A stretch of 64,000 nt of DNA from IMG/VR virus record IMGVR_UViG_3300046170_000162, positions 117,946-181,945 of that record; one strand, 5' to 3'. The notes under the pieces were generated by a model. It ran no database searches, had not been told where the DNA came from, and saw nothing but the letters and a program-made list of their open reading frames with translations. Within the stretch, counting starts at the first letter, position 1. Each line of letters starts with the position of its first letter. This DNA comes from a virus. The position numbers and the translations under genes are program-made. This document shows, piece after piece, positions 56,213 through 63,944 of this stretch.

Positions 56213-56268
56213 TTTGTTCTCCGTTTTTAAGTGAAGAACTTTTATAGTGGTTCCTATCACTGGTCATT

Positions 56269-56427
56269 TTATTTAGTATCCTTCCAAGTAGGAGGGTGAA
56301 ATGAGCAATATTCGTTGAAGGTGATTTTCATCTCCTTGTCTGTTAGATTACAGTTCTTCGCTGCTTTAGGTAAGTTCCATTTCGCCTCGAATAACATTTC
56401 CATAGATTCTCGGGTTTCTGGTCTCAC
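56269..56427 (-). CDS. Small conserved helical protein (44-52 aa)
   Basis: The core reads EAKWNLPKAAKNCNLTDKEM followed by FNEYCSFHPPTW, which looks like a small helix-turn-helix-type fold and is conserved in cyanophages as far as I recall. Two starts are possible: GTG at 56427, overlapping the upstream stop (GTGA), or ATG at 56403. I give the longer form because the GTGA overlap is typical here. Function unknown. Confidence 0.72.
   Translation of the reverse strand: MRPETRESMEMLFEAKWNLPKAAKNCNLTDKEMKITFNEYCSFHPPTWKDTK
56270..56276 (-). promoter_or_regulatory. Late promoter (CTAAATA) upstream of the 56069-56212 gene and gp25
   Basis: ACTAAATAA on the minus strand at the end of the preceding small gene, about 58 bases before the ATG at 56212. 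Could drive the gp25-gp6 transcript together with the motif at 56136. Confidence 0.5.
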
Positions 56428-56570
56428 TTACCCTGACCCCTATACCTCTTGGTCTTACCATTCCGAGAGGTTGCTGTATATTTTGTGTGCCTTCCATTTC
56501 CTTGACGAGTCTTTTTAGGATTTGACTCAATAAAGACGCCTCCAGAGAGACCTGTTTTTGAACGTGCCAT
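56424..56570 (-). CDS. Small basic MARSK-type protein (48 aa)
   Basis: Sequence begins MARSKTGLSGGVFIESNPKK and ends KRYRGQGK; Lys/Arg-rich, of a size and motif pattern common in cyanophage genomes. Ends in a GTGA overlap with the next gene. It has an extended -10 promoter 24 bases upstream of the ATG. Its basic character suggests nucleic-acid binding, but the function is unknown. Confidence 0.82.
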   Translation of the reverse strand: MARSKTGLSGGVFIESNPKKTRQGNGRHTKYTATSRNGKTKRYRGQGK

Positions 56571-56593
56571 ACGTGTTTTGAAACTACTCTAGA

Positions 56594-56602
56594 ATTATAG
56601 CA
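56594..56602 (-). promoter_or_regulatory. Extended -10 sigma70-like promoter
   Basis: On the minus strand TGCTATAAT (perfect TATAAT with an extended TGN) lies in the 35-base gap between the PAAR-like gene and the small basic gene. No good -35 is present, as is common for extended -10 promoters. Confidence 0.5.
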
Positions 56603-56605
56603 CAA

Positions 56606-57148
56606 TTATCCTGCTAGGACATTAGGAGATCCATAAGCGATCTTAGACATACACGGATACCCTATGCTGACGGGCGGCAGACTGCCTTTACCTAAGTTAT
56701 CACCCAATCTACCGATGGGTATCTTAAACGCCCTTACAGACTGATAGAACCCAGTATCAAGAACTCTAGGGTGACCACCTGCAAGATCCTCTGCAGTCAG
56801 AAGTGAACACACTGTTGGAGTTGGAATAATACAAGTCGCTTTACCACAAGGACACAAATAGTTAATAATATTCGTTGTTGGTGACAAATGAGGTGTAAAA
56901 GCGTCACCCAAAACCATAATAGGCAGTCCATTGACAAGAACCATCGCTCTAGCAGGGTTCAGAGCAGTCAAAGGTACCAAAGGAGTTGGTGGCCACAGGC
57001 AAGTCAGGTTTTTCATCACAATTCCTAACCTAACAGGAGGTGATTTACAAGGTTGTGTTGAGTGAATAGTAGCAGGAATTGGAATACCGTGTCCTGTACA
57101 AGGTAATCCATTATGATTTGCTACTGGTTTGTTTAATCCTAGTGCCAT
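56606..57148 (-). CDS. PAAR-like tail tip protein
   Basis: 180 residues, rich in Pro, Gly and Cys. Features such as NGLPCTGHGIPIPATIH, VNGLPIMVLGDAFTPH, LCPCGKATCIIP and GHPRVLDTGF are typical of PAAR/DUF4150-like spike-tip proteins, whose His and Cys ligands bind a metal at the apex of a contractile tail. No long glycosyl or toxin extension. It is flanked by a large structural protein (one-base overlap) and the gp25 region, consistent with tip or hub assembly. The family assignment is by pattern, not by a full match. Confidence 0.68.
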   Translation of the reverse strand: MALGLNKPVANHNGLPCTGHGIPIPATIHSTQPCKSPPVRLGIVMKNLTCLWPPTPLVPLTALNPARAMVLVNGLPIMVLGDAFTPHLSPTTNIINYLCPCGKATCIIPTPTVCSLLTAEDLAGGHPRVLDTGFYQSVRAFKIPIGRLGDNLGKGSLPPVSIGYPCMSKIAYGSPNVLAG

Positions 57149-60100
57149 TAGTAACTTCCTAGATCACATTCGTCGAAATAAGGGTTCCCAAATCTATCTA
57201 GTGCCCTATCCATAAGAATAGTTGCACCTGTTAGGTAGTTTGTATAGTTCAATCTACCTCCAATCGGAGCAAGTTGGATGTTATTCTCGTTATCTGAGAT
57301 AGCACCTGGGTCAAAAGAGATGGTTGAGTAGATCACATTTCTTAATGCAGCACAGTTAGTGAAGTAATTACTGAATGGAGCACTAGTACAAAGGTTACTT
57401 GCCCAGTTATCATTCGCATTTCCACTACTATCCCAAGAGTTATAGGTATCCAACACACCATCTACCACAAAATTATGCCAACAGGGTTCTGGGAACTTGC
57501 CTCCAGAGCAACTTGCGAGTTGAATTGTGTTGTATGTAAGGGAGTATGTAGTCTGAGCACCCGTATTTGGGTCAGTAGTAGTGTGTGTAGAGGTGCCTGT
57601 ACCATAAGAACTGAAGTTTCCATTACCTAACCACGTCTCCAACTGCTCTAATTCTGTACCATAGAAGTCAAAAGTGTTCTCATCACCCGAATCTGGGACG
57701 AATGTGTACTGACCTTTACCAGTTTCATAGCATTTACCCTCTACATTTGACCCTCTCTTACAAGAATGCGACTTTCCTTTGCCTGGGGCACCCACAAAAC
57801 GCGGTGCAGTAAGAGTTGGTTTGGGTAAATCCTTCAAAAAGTCAATAAAATCCGTGTTTATTGCCTCCCCTTTCTTCATTACATTACCTTCTACCTCTAA
57901 AGTCACCTTAACTTGTGCGGATTCTCTATCAGAACCACAGTATTTGTACGGAAGGAACCCAAAAGTACGTGAAACACCGTCCGTACCAATCTTTTCTTCG
58001 GGGCAAGGGATGTCAAAGAAGCGTCTGACGCCGTAAAGTGTGCTTTGTGCTACTTCAAGACAGTCTCCACCAAGTATTCCTGTCATACCATTGTTCATTC
58101 TTTGGTTAATTGTTCCAGATGCAGACTGACTTTCAGCAGTAACAGCAGCAAGTCTCTCTTCTTCCTTCTCAAGAGCAGGATTCCATTTCTTTGACTCTCT
58201 GTATATTTCACTTGGATTGATGTAATTTGAAATATTGTGCCAATCACTACCGATACCTGGGTCTAAACATTTGATTGGTAGTACGTCTTTACAGAACTTT
58301 GTCTTTTCAGTATCACTTTTTTCGTGTGCTTTGAGATAAGATGTCACATATGTGGATGTGACGGGTTCATCAAACTCCTGAACTGCATCAGCATACGCTC
58401 TTTTACCATCATCAAACAGTGAAGTGGTCGAAACAGGCACTTCATTACCGTTTTCGTCTGTCATAGAGGTTTGAATATCGACCATTGGCATATCTGGGTC
58501 ATCCCACGTCTTATCAAACTGCTTTGTTGCCTCCTTCATCCCTGCTCCAATGAAATCGTCTTGTCTAGACTCGGTTTCCCTCTCTACAACGTAAACAATA
58601 ACCTTATCACCAGGTGTATATCCTTTTCCCTTCTCAGTAATTGTTGCAGTCTTAACAGCACCAATCTCATTCAGTGTAATACGTGCTTCTGCTTGTTTGA
58701 TCGATTTTGTGAACCCTGCATCAGTCAAAAACTTGTCATTCTTGATTTTACGGGTCAATTTACGTGCAGACTTCGTACTTTGATCAAATTCATCACTTGA
58801 TTCAATGTTCACATTGTATTTTGCGAGTTTCGAGTCTTGAAATGCCTCAACAGTGTTCTCTGCGGTATCTGTGAACCCCTCTTCCTTCAATTCATCGGGA
58901 ATAGACACAATTACATCAGGATTAACGTACCCCCGACCAGCATTTATGATCTCAATGGACCCAACACGCCCTTTTTTGTCAATAGTTGCAGTTAAAATTG
59001 CTTCATCGAGTGTTCTTCTAGGTATTAACGCTCTATTATCAATTTCTACCTTGAAATATGACAATTTCTTCGGAAATTCATAGACTCCGAAGAAAGCACC
59101 GCGATCTTTGATGCCATAACCCGCTAAAACAAGTGCAGTTGCACCATCATTGGCGGTAATGGTCTCATTGTAACTAAAAGTTTGCCCATTTCTTGCTTTT
59201 CTGTGTCTTAAACGCATATAACCGCACTTAAGTTCGTCTCCAAAGTACCTAACTTGACTAATACGCCATCCTTTGACGTTCTCACCCACTAAGAAGGCAC
59301 CTTCAGAAGACGTATAACGGAAAAAGATCATCTCATCATCAGTTCCACAAGTCCAGAACGAATCAGCAATACCATCACCATTAGGTGCAGATACAGTTAA
59401 ACGTGTCTTCTGTGTTTTCCAAGCATCCTCTCTAATCTTATAGTAGATACTCTTATATGTGATAGTGGGTTCTTCCTGCTGATCCCTAGCACCACTAATA
59501 CAAGGAGCATCCGTAGTAGTGAAGTTAATACCAAATACAGGTCCCGCAAATGGATACTCAGTGTTATACAGATAGTACACGAACTGCCCCTCAAAAGCAT
59601 CGTGGAATCCTAAGAACCTAGGCAGTGCACATTTGACTGCTCCGTTCTTACCAAAGTACCATTCAAAGTTTGCATTACTAGATGCAATGTCTGCTGCATT
59701 AGGATCACCCCATCCTTGTTGTGCAGGAGTCAGTGTTTCGTCTTCATATCTCCTTCTACTGTAACTAGTAGTGTAATTATACCAACCAGTACGGTCTACT
59801 TCACCAGTATCGACTGGACCACCAGTATCTACAACAGTTTTCTTCAGTCTAGGGGCAAATGCATTCATTACATACCCATAGATCCCTTGGTAGATATACT
59901 CTTCTTGAAAAGGTTGAGGAGAATTAGGAACTCCTGCCACCTGCTCGATATTAACCTCTTGTGCAGGGTTTATAGTATAAAAATCATCGACATCACCATT
60001 ACTATTCTTCTTATAGTGATACAAAGGTAAAAGAGTTTCACCTGGATTCAGAGTATCCGATGGAGCACTATTACTTGTGTAGATATACCCTAAGAGTTCA

Positions 60101-60576
60101 ACAGCACCAGAACTAGAACTAGAAAAGTAAGAATTATAGTTCGCACTATCATAATGTAGATAAAGAGGTTGTGATCCTGACTGACTGTTCTTACTTAAGT
60201 AGAATGACCAGATACCATTCCTAGGTTCTCTATTATATCTCCTCGGACTCTGGGGAGACTTGTCAGGCATTGATGGTTCGTACCAATAAGTATGATCCTC
60301 TCTTCTCCCGCTATAGAATCTATAAATTTCTCTTCTCTCTGCATCGCAGTTTGCAATACAGTTTTCTTGCTGTAATCCAATATAATATACCTCATCACGA
60401 CCAAAGGCATAGGATCCAGGTCCCATACCCTCAATTGTTATCTGCCCATAAGGACTACCATCCTCGTCAGAACCTGAAAAGGACGGGTGATCATCAGTAG
60501 TGTATTGACGTTGGTAAGAATAAGAATCAATAGGATTCTCATAACTTCTCCCCGTTTCAATTATGAATATGCTCAC
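57148..60576 (-). CDS. Large virion structural protein with DUF5648-like repeats
   Basis: 1142 residues. The N-terminal third has three segments like DUF5648 sugar-associated repeats: IYRFYSGRREDHTYWYEP, LYLHYDSANYNSYF with ELLGYIYTSN, and LYHYKKNSNGDVDDFYTINP with EYIYQGIYGYV. The middle contains GRGYVNPDVIVSI and GKGYTPGDKVIVYV units similar to the GxGY modules elsewhere in this window. The C-terminus is Cys-rich (about ten Cys). A tail or baseplate surface protein, possibly glycan-binding, is a reasonable inference. A late promoter lies in the upstream gene. Confidence 0.8.
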   Translation of the reverse strand: MSIFIIETGRSYENPIDSYSYQRQYTTDDHPSFSGSDEDGSPYGQITIEGMGPGSYAFGRDEVYYIGLQQENCIANCDAERREIYRFYSGRREDHTYWYEPSMPDKSPQSPRRYNREPRNGIWSFYLSKNSQSGSQPLYLHYDSANYNSYFSSSSSGAVELLGYIYTSNSAPSDTLNPGETLLPLYHYKKNSNGDVDDFYTINPAQEVNIEQVAGVPNSPQPFQEEYIYQGIYGYVMNAFAPRLKKTVVDTGGPVDTGEVDRTGWYNYTTSYSRRRYEDETLTPAQQGWGDPNAADIASSNANFEWYFGKNGAVKCALPRFLGFHDAFEGQFVYYLYNTEYPFAGPVFGINFTTTDAPCISGARDQQEEPTITYKSIYYKIREDAWKTQKTRLTVSAPNGDGIADSFWTCGTDDEMIFFRYTSSEGAFLVGENVKGWRISQVRYFGDELKCGYMRLRHRKARNGQTFSYNETITANDGATALVLAGYGIKDRGAFFGVYEFPKKLSYFKVEIDNRALIPRRTLDEAILTATIDKKGRVGSIEIINAGRGYVNPDVIVSIPDELKEEGFTDTAENTVEAFQDSKLAKYNVNIESSDEFDQSTKSARKLTRKIKNDKFLTDAGFTKSIKQAEARITLNEIGAVKTATITEKGKGYTPGDKVIVYVVERETESRQDDFIGAGMKEATKQFDKTWDDPDMPMVDIQTSMTDENGNEVPVSTTSLFDDGKRAYADAVQEFDEPVTSTYVTSYLKAHEKSDTEKTKFCKDVLPIKCLDPGIGSDWHNISNYINPSEIYRESKKWNPALEKEEERLAAVTAESQSASGTINQRMNNGMTGILGGDCLEVAQSTLYGVRRFFDIPCPEEKIGTDGVSRTFGFLPYKYCGSDRESAQVKVTLEVEGNVMKKGEAINTDFIDFLKDLPKPTLTAPRFVGAPGKGKSHSCKRGSNVEGKCYETGKGQYTFVPDSGDENTFDFYGTELEQLETWLGNGNFSSYGTGTSTHTTTDPNTGAQTTYSLTYNTIQLASCSGGKFPEPCWHNFVVDGVLDTYNSWDSSGNANDNWASNLCTSAPFSNYFTNCAALRNVIYSTISFDPGAISDNENNIQLAPIGGRLNYTNYLTGATILMDRALDRFGNPYFDECDLGSY

Positions 60577-60853
60577 TCTTTATTTGGGCAATATCTTCCT
60601 CAATTTTATTTAGTCGATCAAACAGAAGATCAAATAACTCTGCCAAGTTACGATGACTCTCCTCTCCAGGAGGTCTGTATTGAATCATATCAGGACCTTT
60701 CTGTAGAAACCCTTCCACAGTCTGTGATCTTGTCGCAAGATTCTTAATGCTTTCTGCGACCTTCTCAAACCTCCATTCTAGTTCTTGTTGATAATCATCG
60801 AACTCAGGTACTCCTGGGGTGGGTTGGTGGTCTCTGGGAAATTCAATACTCAT
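60557..60853 (-). CDS. Coiled-coil protein, function unknown
   Basis: 98 residues with two helical stretches (QQELEWRFEKVAESIKNLAT and LAELFDLLFDRLNKIEEDIA) and a Pro-rich N-terminus. It overlaps both the HNH gene (ATGA-type) and the structural gene downstream (20 bases). Possibly a chaperone or adaptor for the structural protein; not recognised as a family. Confidence 0.75.
   Translation of the reverse strand: MSIEFPRDHQPTPGVPEFDDYQQELEWRFEKVAESIKNLATRSQTVEGFLQKGPDMIQYRPPGEESHRNLAELFDLLFDRLNKIEEDIAQIKSEHIHN
60607..60613 (-). promoter_or_regulatory. Late promoter (CTAAATA) of the 1142-residue gene
   Basis: ACTAAATAA-like sequence (CGACTAAATAAAA) on the minus strand, 31 bases before the ATG at 60576, embedded in the preceding coding sequence (LNKIEED). 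Confidence 0.55.
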
Positions 60854-61734
60854 TGGAAAAACTCATCTAGTACAGATACTTTGTTACTTACGAATGCATC
60901 TCCTTGACTATTACTATGGTTTCCACCACGTGCAATCAATGACTCGTAATTATTATCAACACCCCTCTTACGTTCAAGGTTGTGCCATCTACTATCATAA
61001 CACTTCTGATTCATATGATCAATCTCAAAAAGTGCTGACATCTTACGTTTGCCCCTCTTGGACATACGGTTCCATCCAATATCCTTAAGGAAATTTTTAT
61101 CCCTACAGTTTGGTGGAACTTCAGTTATATCAATGAATGTAGCAGCAATGATCTGATGGGAACCAATATCCTTACTTCCCTGTTCTGCAGATCCACTTAC
61201 AAATGGAGCATAAGGACCATCCACTCCCTCTGGTAGAAGCAACGGACTGAAGTACCAATTATCACCATCACGATACTTAATCTTATAATGAACCCTATCT
61301 CTCCACTTACCATCGAGACCTTTCTGACTCTTCATCTTACCGAACACTAGACAGTTATAGTCTCTTGACCACGTTTCCTTTGTTTTATACTTCTTCATAA
61401 AGGATGAGTGATGCATATGACTCACCAGTCTCCCCAGATTACTCAAGTGGTAGTAAGGAATGATAACTTCCCGACCAGACTCATAATGACGCAAGCATCT
61501 CCATACCTCACCAGGAAGACAACTAATCTGTTCTCCCTTTCGCACACCTCGTAAACCTAATACTTCAATCAGTTCATTATCTCCCTTTGTTTCCAGTTCC
61601 TCCATTAATTGCTGCCGACGTGGTGCTTGCACATCGTTTCCGTTGTTCTTCGTATTTAATGGTTGGATAAAGTTAGGTAACCAGTTCTGATCCCAGTCCT
61701 TATCATATTTCCACGTATGAAGTTCGTATTTCAT
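60850..61734 (-). CDS. NUMOD4/HNH-type endonuclease (homing-like)
   Basis: 294 residues. A NUMOD4-like segment (GEVWRCLRHYESG, HLSNLGRLVS, about residues 75-104) is followed by HNH-type parts: H193 (SHQIIAATF), D239-H240 (EIDHMNQKC) and N252 (HNLERK). Such proteins are usually free-standing homing endonucleases that spread between related phages. No intron or disrupted gene is visible next to it. It lies between the oxygenase and a coiled-coil gene with a 59-base upstream gap. Active-site assignment is by motif only. Confidence 0.78.
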   Translation of the reverse strand: MKYELHTWKYDKDWDQNWLPNFIQPLNTKNNGNDVQAPRRQQLMEELETKGDNELIEVLGLRGVRKGEQISCLPGEVWRCLRHYESGREVIIPYYHLSNLGRLVSHMHHSSFMKKYKTKETWSRDYNCLVFGKMKSQKGLDGKWRDRVHYKIKYRDGDNWYFSPLLLPEGVDGPYAPFVSGSAEQGSKDIGSHQIIAATFIDITEVPPNCRDKNFLKDIGWNRMSKRGKRKMSALFEIDHMNQKCYDSRWHNLERKRGVDNNYESLIARGGNHSNSQGDAFVSNKVSVLDEFFQ

Positions 61735-61793
61735 AATAGTTATTAGAATAGTTACGACGCTCGCGGGGTAACGTCTTAGTATGTTTAATGCCT

Positions 61794-62363
61794 TTAGAAG
61801 TAATTTAAGTTTAACACAAATCGAAATTTAGTGTCAGTCGTTGATGTTCCTGCGTGTGGAGTATTCACTGGAAAGAAAACAATCCTATTCGCCTTAGATT
61901 GGACTCTGGTCCCGTCCTTGAAGAACGTATAACCATCGTTATCATTTAAGTAGAACACAGCGGTTGTAGCGCCTGCAAAGACGTTATCTTGTCCAAATTC
62001 AGAATACTCTCCACAGTCTGTATGAAAATCGTATTCGATTAGGTTGTCTGTATGATGATTCAAATTCCCCTTGATACGAATTAACGCTCTCGGTTGGATT
62101 CTATTGATTAAAGGTAAAATCATATCCCATTGCTGAGACTGAGGTCTGCCGCCCTCATAGAACTTATGTACCATCTGCCAATTATATATCTCTTTCTTCT
62201 GTAATTCTGGGTCTATCATTCGTGCAACGTGCATTACCTTTGCGTGATTCAGATACCAAGGGAAACACTGATCACCACAAATTTGTTCCTGCATACGCTC
62301 GAATTCTTCCTCTGGTAGGAAATTATCCACTACCCTTTGATGTTGCATCTTATGCTGTGTCAT
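61794..62363 (-). CDS. 2OG-Fe(II) oxygenase (prolyl-4-hydroxylase-like)
   Basis: 189 residues with the full facial triad and 2-oxoglutarate contact: H114 and D116 (DFHTDC), H170 (TPHAGTS) and R181 (KFRFVLNLN). The fold is a double-stranded beta helix. Members of this family are frequent in cyanophages, where they may hydroxylate proteins or modify nucleotides; the substrate here is unknown. The ATG overlaps the preceding stop (ATGA), so it belongs to the small-gene operon starting at 63.9 kb. Confidence 0.88.
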   Translation of the reverse strand: MTQHKMQHQRVVDNFLPEEEFERMQEQICGDQCFPWYLNHAKVMHVARMIDPELQKKEIYNWQMVHKFYEGGRPQSQQWDMILPLINRIQPRALIRIKGNLNHHTDNLIEYDFHTDCGEYSEFGQDNVFAGATTAVFYLNDNDGYTFFKDGTRVQSKANRIVFFPVNTPHAGTSTTDTKFRFVLNLNYF

Positions 62364-62563
62364 ACAAATCCCTCAGTTACTCCTAACTTCTCCCTAAGAG
62401 ATCTATGAATCGCTTGAACTTTTGCAAGTTCCTTGCCACCACACACTTCTGGTTTGTACATCAGTGCCCACGCACCACTATTCACAATGAGTTGACGCTC
62501 TTCTTTCGTCAAAGTAATAGTCCATTCATCAGATGTCGCAGTCTGTGTTGGTCGCAACTTCAT
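62360..62563 (-). CDS. Small conserved protein, function unknown
   Basis: 67 residues, starts MKLRPTQTATSDEWTITLTK and contains GAWALMYKPEVCGGKELAKV. Mixed alpha/beta composition with one Cys. It overlaps the previous gene by 35 bases and the oxygenase start by four. Not recognised; the overlaps suggest coupled translation. Confidence 0.72.
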   Translation of the reverse strand: MKLRPTQTATSDEWTITLTKEERQLIVNSGAWALMYKPEVCGGKELAKVQAIHRSLREKLGVTEGFV

Positions 62564-62723
62564 AACGTTTCAGTGTTCCACATAGGGATGATAAAATTTC
62601 ATCACACTTATTATAGCATTCGCCTTGGTGTGATGTGAGTCTACTGTCTTGATAATACCGTACTGCATCGTAAATAACACGTTTGTGTTCGATACTTAAC
62701 TTTGTCCAGTCTGGTTTGTTCAT
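62529..62723 (-). CDS. Small protein, function unknown
   Basis: 64 residues from ATG 62723 (MNKPDWTKLSIEHKRVIYDA). Helical, with three cysteines (GECYNKCDEILSSLCG). The start overlaps the stop of the AbrB-like gene (TGATG), and the end overlaps the next gene by 35 bases. No family recognised; the repeated Cys pattern hints at a metal site or disulfides. Confidence 0.72.
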   Translation of the reverse strand: MNKPDWTKLSIEHKRVIYDAVRYYQDSRLTSHQGECYNKCDEILSSLCGTLKRYEVATNTDCDI

Positions 62724-62890
62724 CACGGTTCAGTAAATTTTTTTAAGATGATCTTATCATCCTCCATTTCATATTCTAGTTCATCACCATAGTACCAACC
62801 TGCTTCCTCTAGTAAAGTGTCAGGTAAAGTAACATATAGTTCGCCTGTATCGTCGTCCTCATCTATTGTAAGGATATATCTATGAGACAT
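62723..62890 (-). CDS. AbrB/SpoVT-like DNA-binding protein (55 aa)
   Basis: Core TGELYVTLPDTLLEEAGWYY and GDELEYEMEDDKIILKKF match the swapped-hairpin AbrB/MazE fold (beta-turn-beta with PxxLLxxxGW). Small and acidic at the N-terminus (IDEDDD). Both ends overlap neighbours (ATG within the upstream coding end, TGATG downstream). Such domains bind DNA as dimers, so a transcriptional role is plausible; no toxin partner is seen. Common in cyanophage genomes. Confidence 0.8.
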   Translation of the reverse strand: MSHRYILTIDEDDDTGELYVTLPDTLLEEAGWYYGDELEYEMEDDKIILKKFTEP

Positions 62891-63299
62891 TCTTTCGTAT
62901 CACATATAGTGTCTGTCCTATGTAGGGTTTTACCTTTTCTATCCTACTTACATCAAATGCCTTATGGTGAAGGATATACCCATCTCCCAGATATACAGCA
63001 CCGTGATTCAATCGATTACTATCTAAATTCATCAACAGTAGATCGAATTGCTCTAAATCATCGACACTAAACTCTTCGCCCATCTCAGAGACCTTCGTCG
63101 AGGTCCATCCCTCATCTTCCCAGATACTCTTCAAGAAACTTCGATTGTTAAAACTATAGTCTTCCTTACACTCGTGATAACCTGTCTCAATACCGAAATC
63201 AAACAGTAACTTGAAACATCCACCCCCTTTCTGTCCTCCCCATTCCCTTCCGATGAATGATGAATACATCTCCTTGTACTGCTCAACCTTTTTAGTCAT
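62880..63299 (-). CDS. NlpC/P60-like (C40) peptidase or amidase
   Basis: 139 residues. The predicted nucleophile C28 lies in GGQKGGGCFKLLFDFG; H99 lies in LNHGAVYLGDGYIL, the classic NlpC/P60 HxGxYLGDG signature, followed by H111-H112. No signal peptide, so it acts as a tail protein or is released with other lysis factors. In lambda-like phages the equivalent (gpK-type) acts in tail assembly or injection; here it lies outside the late tail cluster, so the role is open. Confidence 0.7.
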   Translation of the reverse strand: MTKKVEQYKEMYSSFIGREWGGQKGGGCFKLLFDFGIETGYHECKEDYSFNNRSFLKSIWEDEGWTSTKVSEMGEEFSVDDLEQFDLLLMNLDSNRLNHGAVYLGDGYILHHKAFDVSRIEKVKPYIGQTLYVIRKNVS

Positions 63300-63303
63300 T
63301 TTT

Positions 63304-63441
63304 TTACCTGAGAAATTTTTTGATATATGGGGGACCCAAAAGGACGATTTCGATAATATACTCGTCCCTATACTGTTGTAGGTTGCTGTAGGGGACCCGT
63401 TTTATATGTCGCTCCCCGTTTAGATTGGCACGTGATAACAT
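63304..63441 (-). CDS. Small basic/aromatic protein (45 aa)
   Basis: Begins MLSRANLNGERHIKRVPYSN and ends LLGPPYIKKFLR. The ATG overlaps the 3' end of the upstream gene in another frame and is preceded by GAAGGG at about six bases. No stop interrupts the 45 codons. Not recognised, but the regular codon pattern and neat end before the next ATG support it. Confidence 0.65.
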   Translation of the reverse strand: MLSRANLNGERHIKRVPYSNLQQYRDEYIIEIVLLGPPYIKKFLR

Positions 63442-63596
63442 AACCCTTCGCTGACCAGATACTGCAATTGTTTCTGATACTTAGTGAAGTGCGGTTGTAT
63501 CTCTGTGTCTAGTATGAATTGACCCCACTCCACTAACTCTAATGGGGGGATTGATTCGGTTTCATACAGTTCACATAGAAATTGAAATCTGTTCAC
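63420..63596 (-). CDS. Small helical protein (58 aa)
   Basis: GTG start overlapping the preceding TGA (GTGA). Starts MNRFQFLCELYETESIPPLE and ends LVSEGLCYHVPI, with alternating hydrophobic and charged residues suggesting a compact helical protein. Function unknown. Confidence 0.7.
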   Translation of the reverse strand: MNRFQFLCELYETESIPPLELVEWGQFILDTEIQPHFTKYQKQLQYLVSEGLCYHVPI

Positions 63597-63727
63597 GATT
63601 GAGTAGTGTAATCAAGATCTAAGTCATTCGATTCATCATCATAGGTTTCATAGTCATATTCTACCATATCCTCATCGGTTTCGTCAAGTAGCACATCGAT
63701 CCAGTCTAGTTTCCTAGGGTCATTCAT
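63593..63727 (-). CDS. Very acidic small protein (44 aa)
   Basis: From ATG 63727: starts MNDPRKLDWIDVLLDETDED and contains repeated D/E and Tyr (EYDYETYDD, NDLDLDY). About one third of residues are acidic. It overlaps the upstream gene's stop and the downstream GTG. DNA-mimic proteins have such composition, but the sequence gives no proof. Confidence 0.65.
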   Translation of the reverse strand: MNDPRKLDWIDVLLDETDEDMVEYDYETYDDESNDLDLDYTTQS

Positions 63728-63884
63728 TTCCATAATCCTCCGATGAATTAAAGCGGTTTTGTTTCTTTGTTCTCCGTTGGTAATTCTTGTTAGTTAGTAC
63801 CTCATTCGGTTTGTTTCTCTTTTCTCGTAATGACTTCGCTCTATTACTCTTGTATGTGTCATTACGTTTGTATGTGCGTCCCAT
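63720..63884 (-). CDS. Small basic protein (54 aa)
   Basis: From ATG 63884 the protein begins MGRTYKRNDTYKSNRAKSLR and is very rich in Lys, Arg and Asn. A longer form starting at 63944 would place the start inside the promoter, so the shorter start is preferred. It is the first gene after the sigma70-like promoter at 63916-63944 and leads an overlapping gene chain. The character suggests nucleic-acid binding. Confidence 0.7.
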   Translation of the reverse strand: MGRTYKRNDTYKSNRAKSLREKRNKPNEVLTNKNYQRRTKKQNRFNSSEDYGNE

Positions 63885-63915
63885 TGAATAGTAGGGGAAA
63901 TTTCTGAACACCTGC

Positions 63916-63944
63916 ATTATATACCAATTTTCTCTATAGGGCAA
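63916..63944 (-). promoter_or_regulatory. Sigma70-like promoter of the right-end small-gene operon
   Basis: On the minus strand TTGCCC (63939-63944, four of six) is followed after 17 bases by a perfect TATAAT (63916-63921). Expected start about 63909, giving a leader of about 25 bases to the ATG at 63884. The remaining 56 bases to the window end show nothing else. Confidence 0.65.

Noticed and set aside
56213-56260. Upstream GTG start (MIGTTIKVLHLKTENK) for the gene before gp25
   Set aside because: The ATG at 56212 has a proper GGAG at eight bases, whereas the GTG has no ribosome binding site.
61737-61790. Hairpin-like GTTAC...GTAAC sequence in the gap before the HNH gene
   Set aside because: The stem is only five pairs with a long loop and no T-tract; not reported as a terminator.
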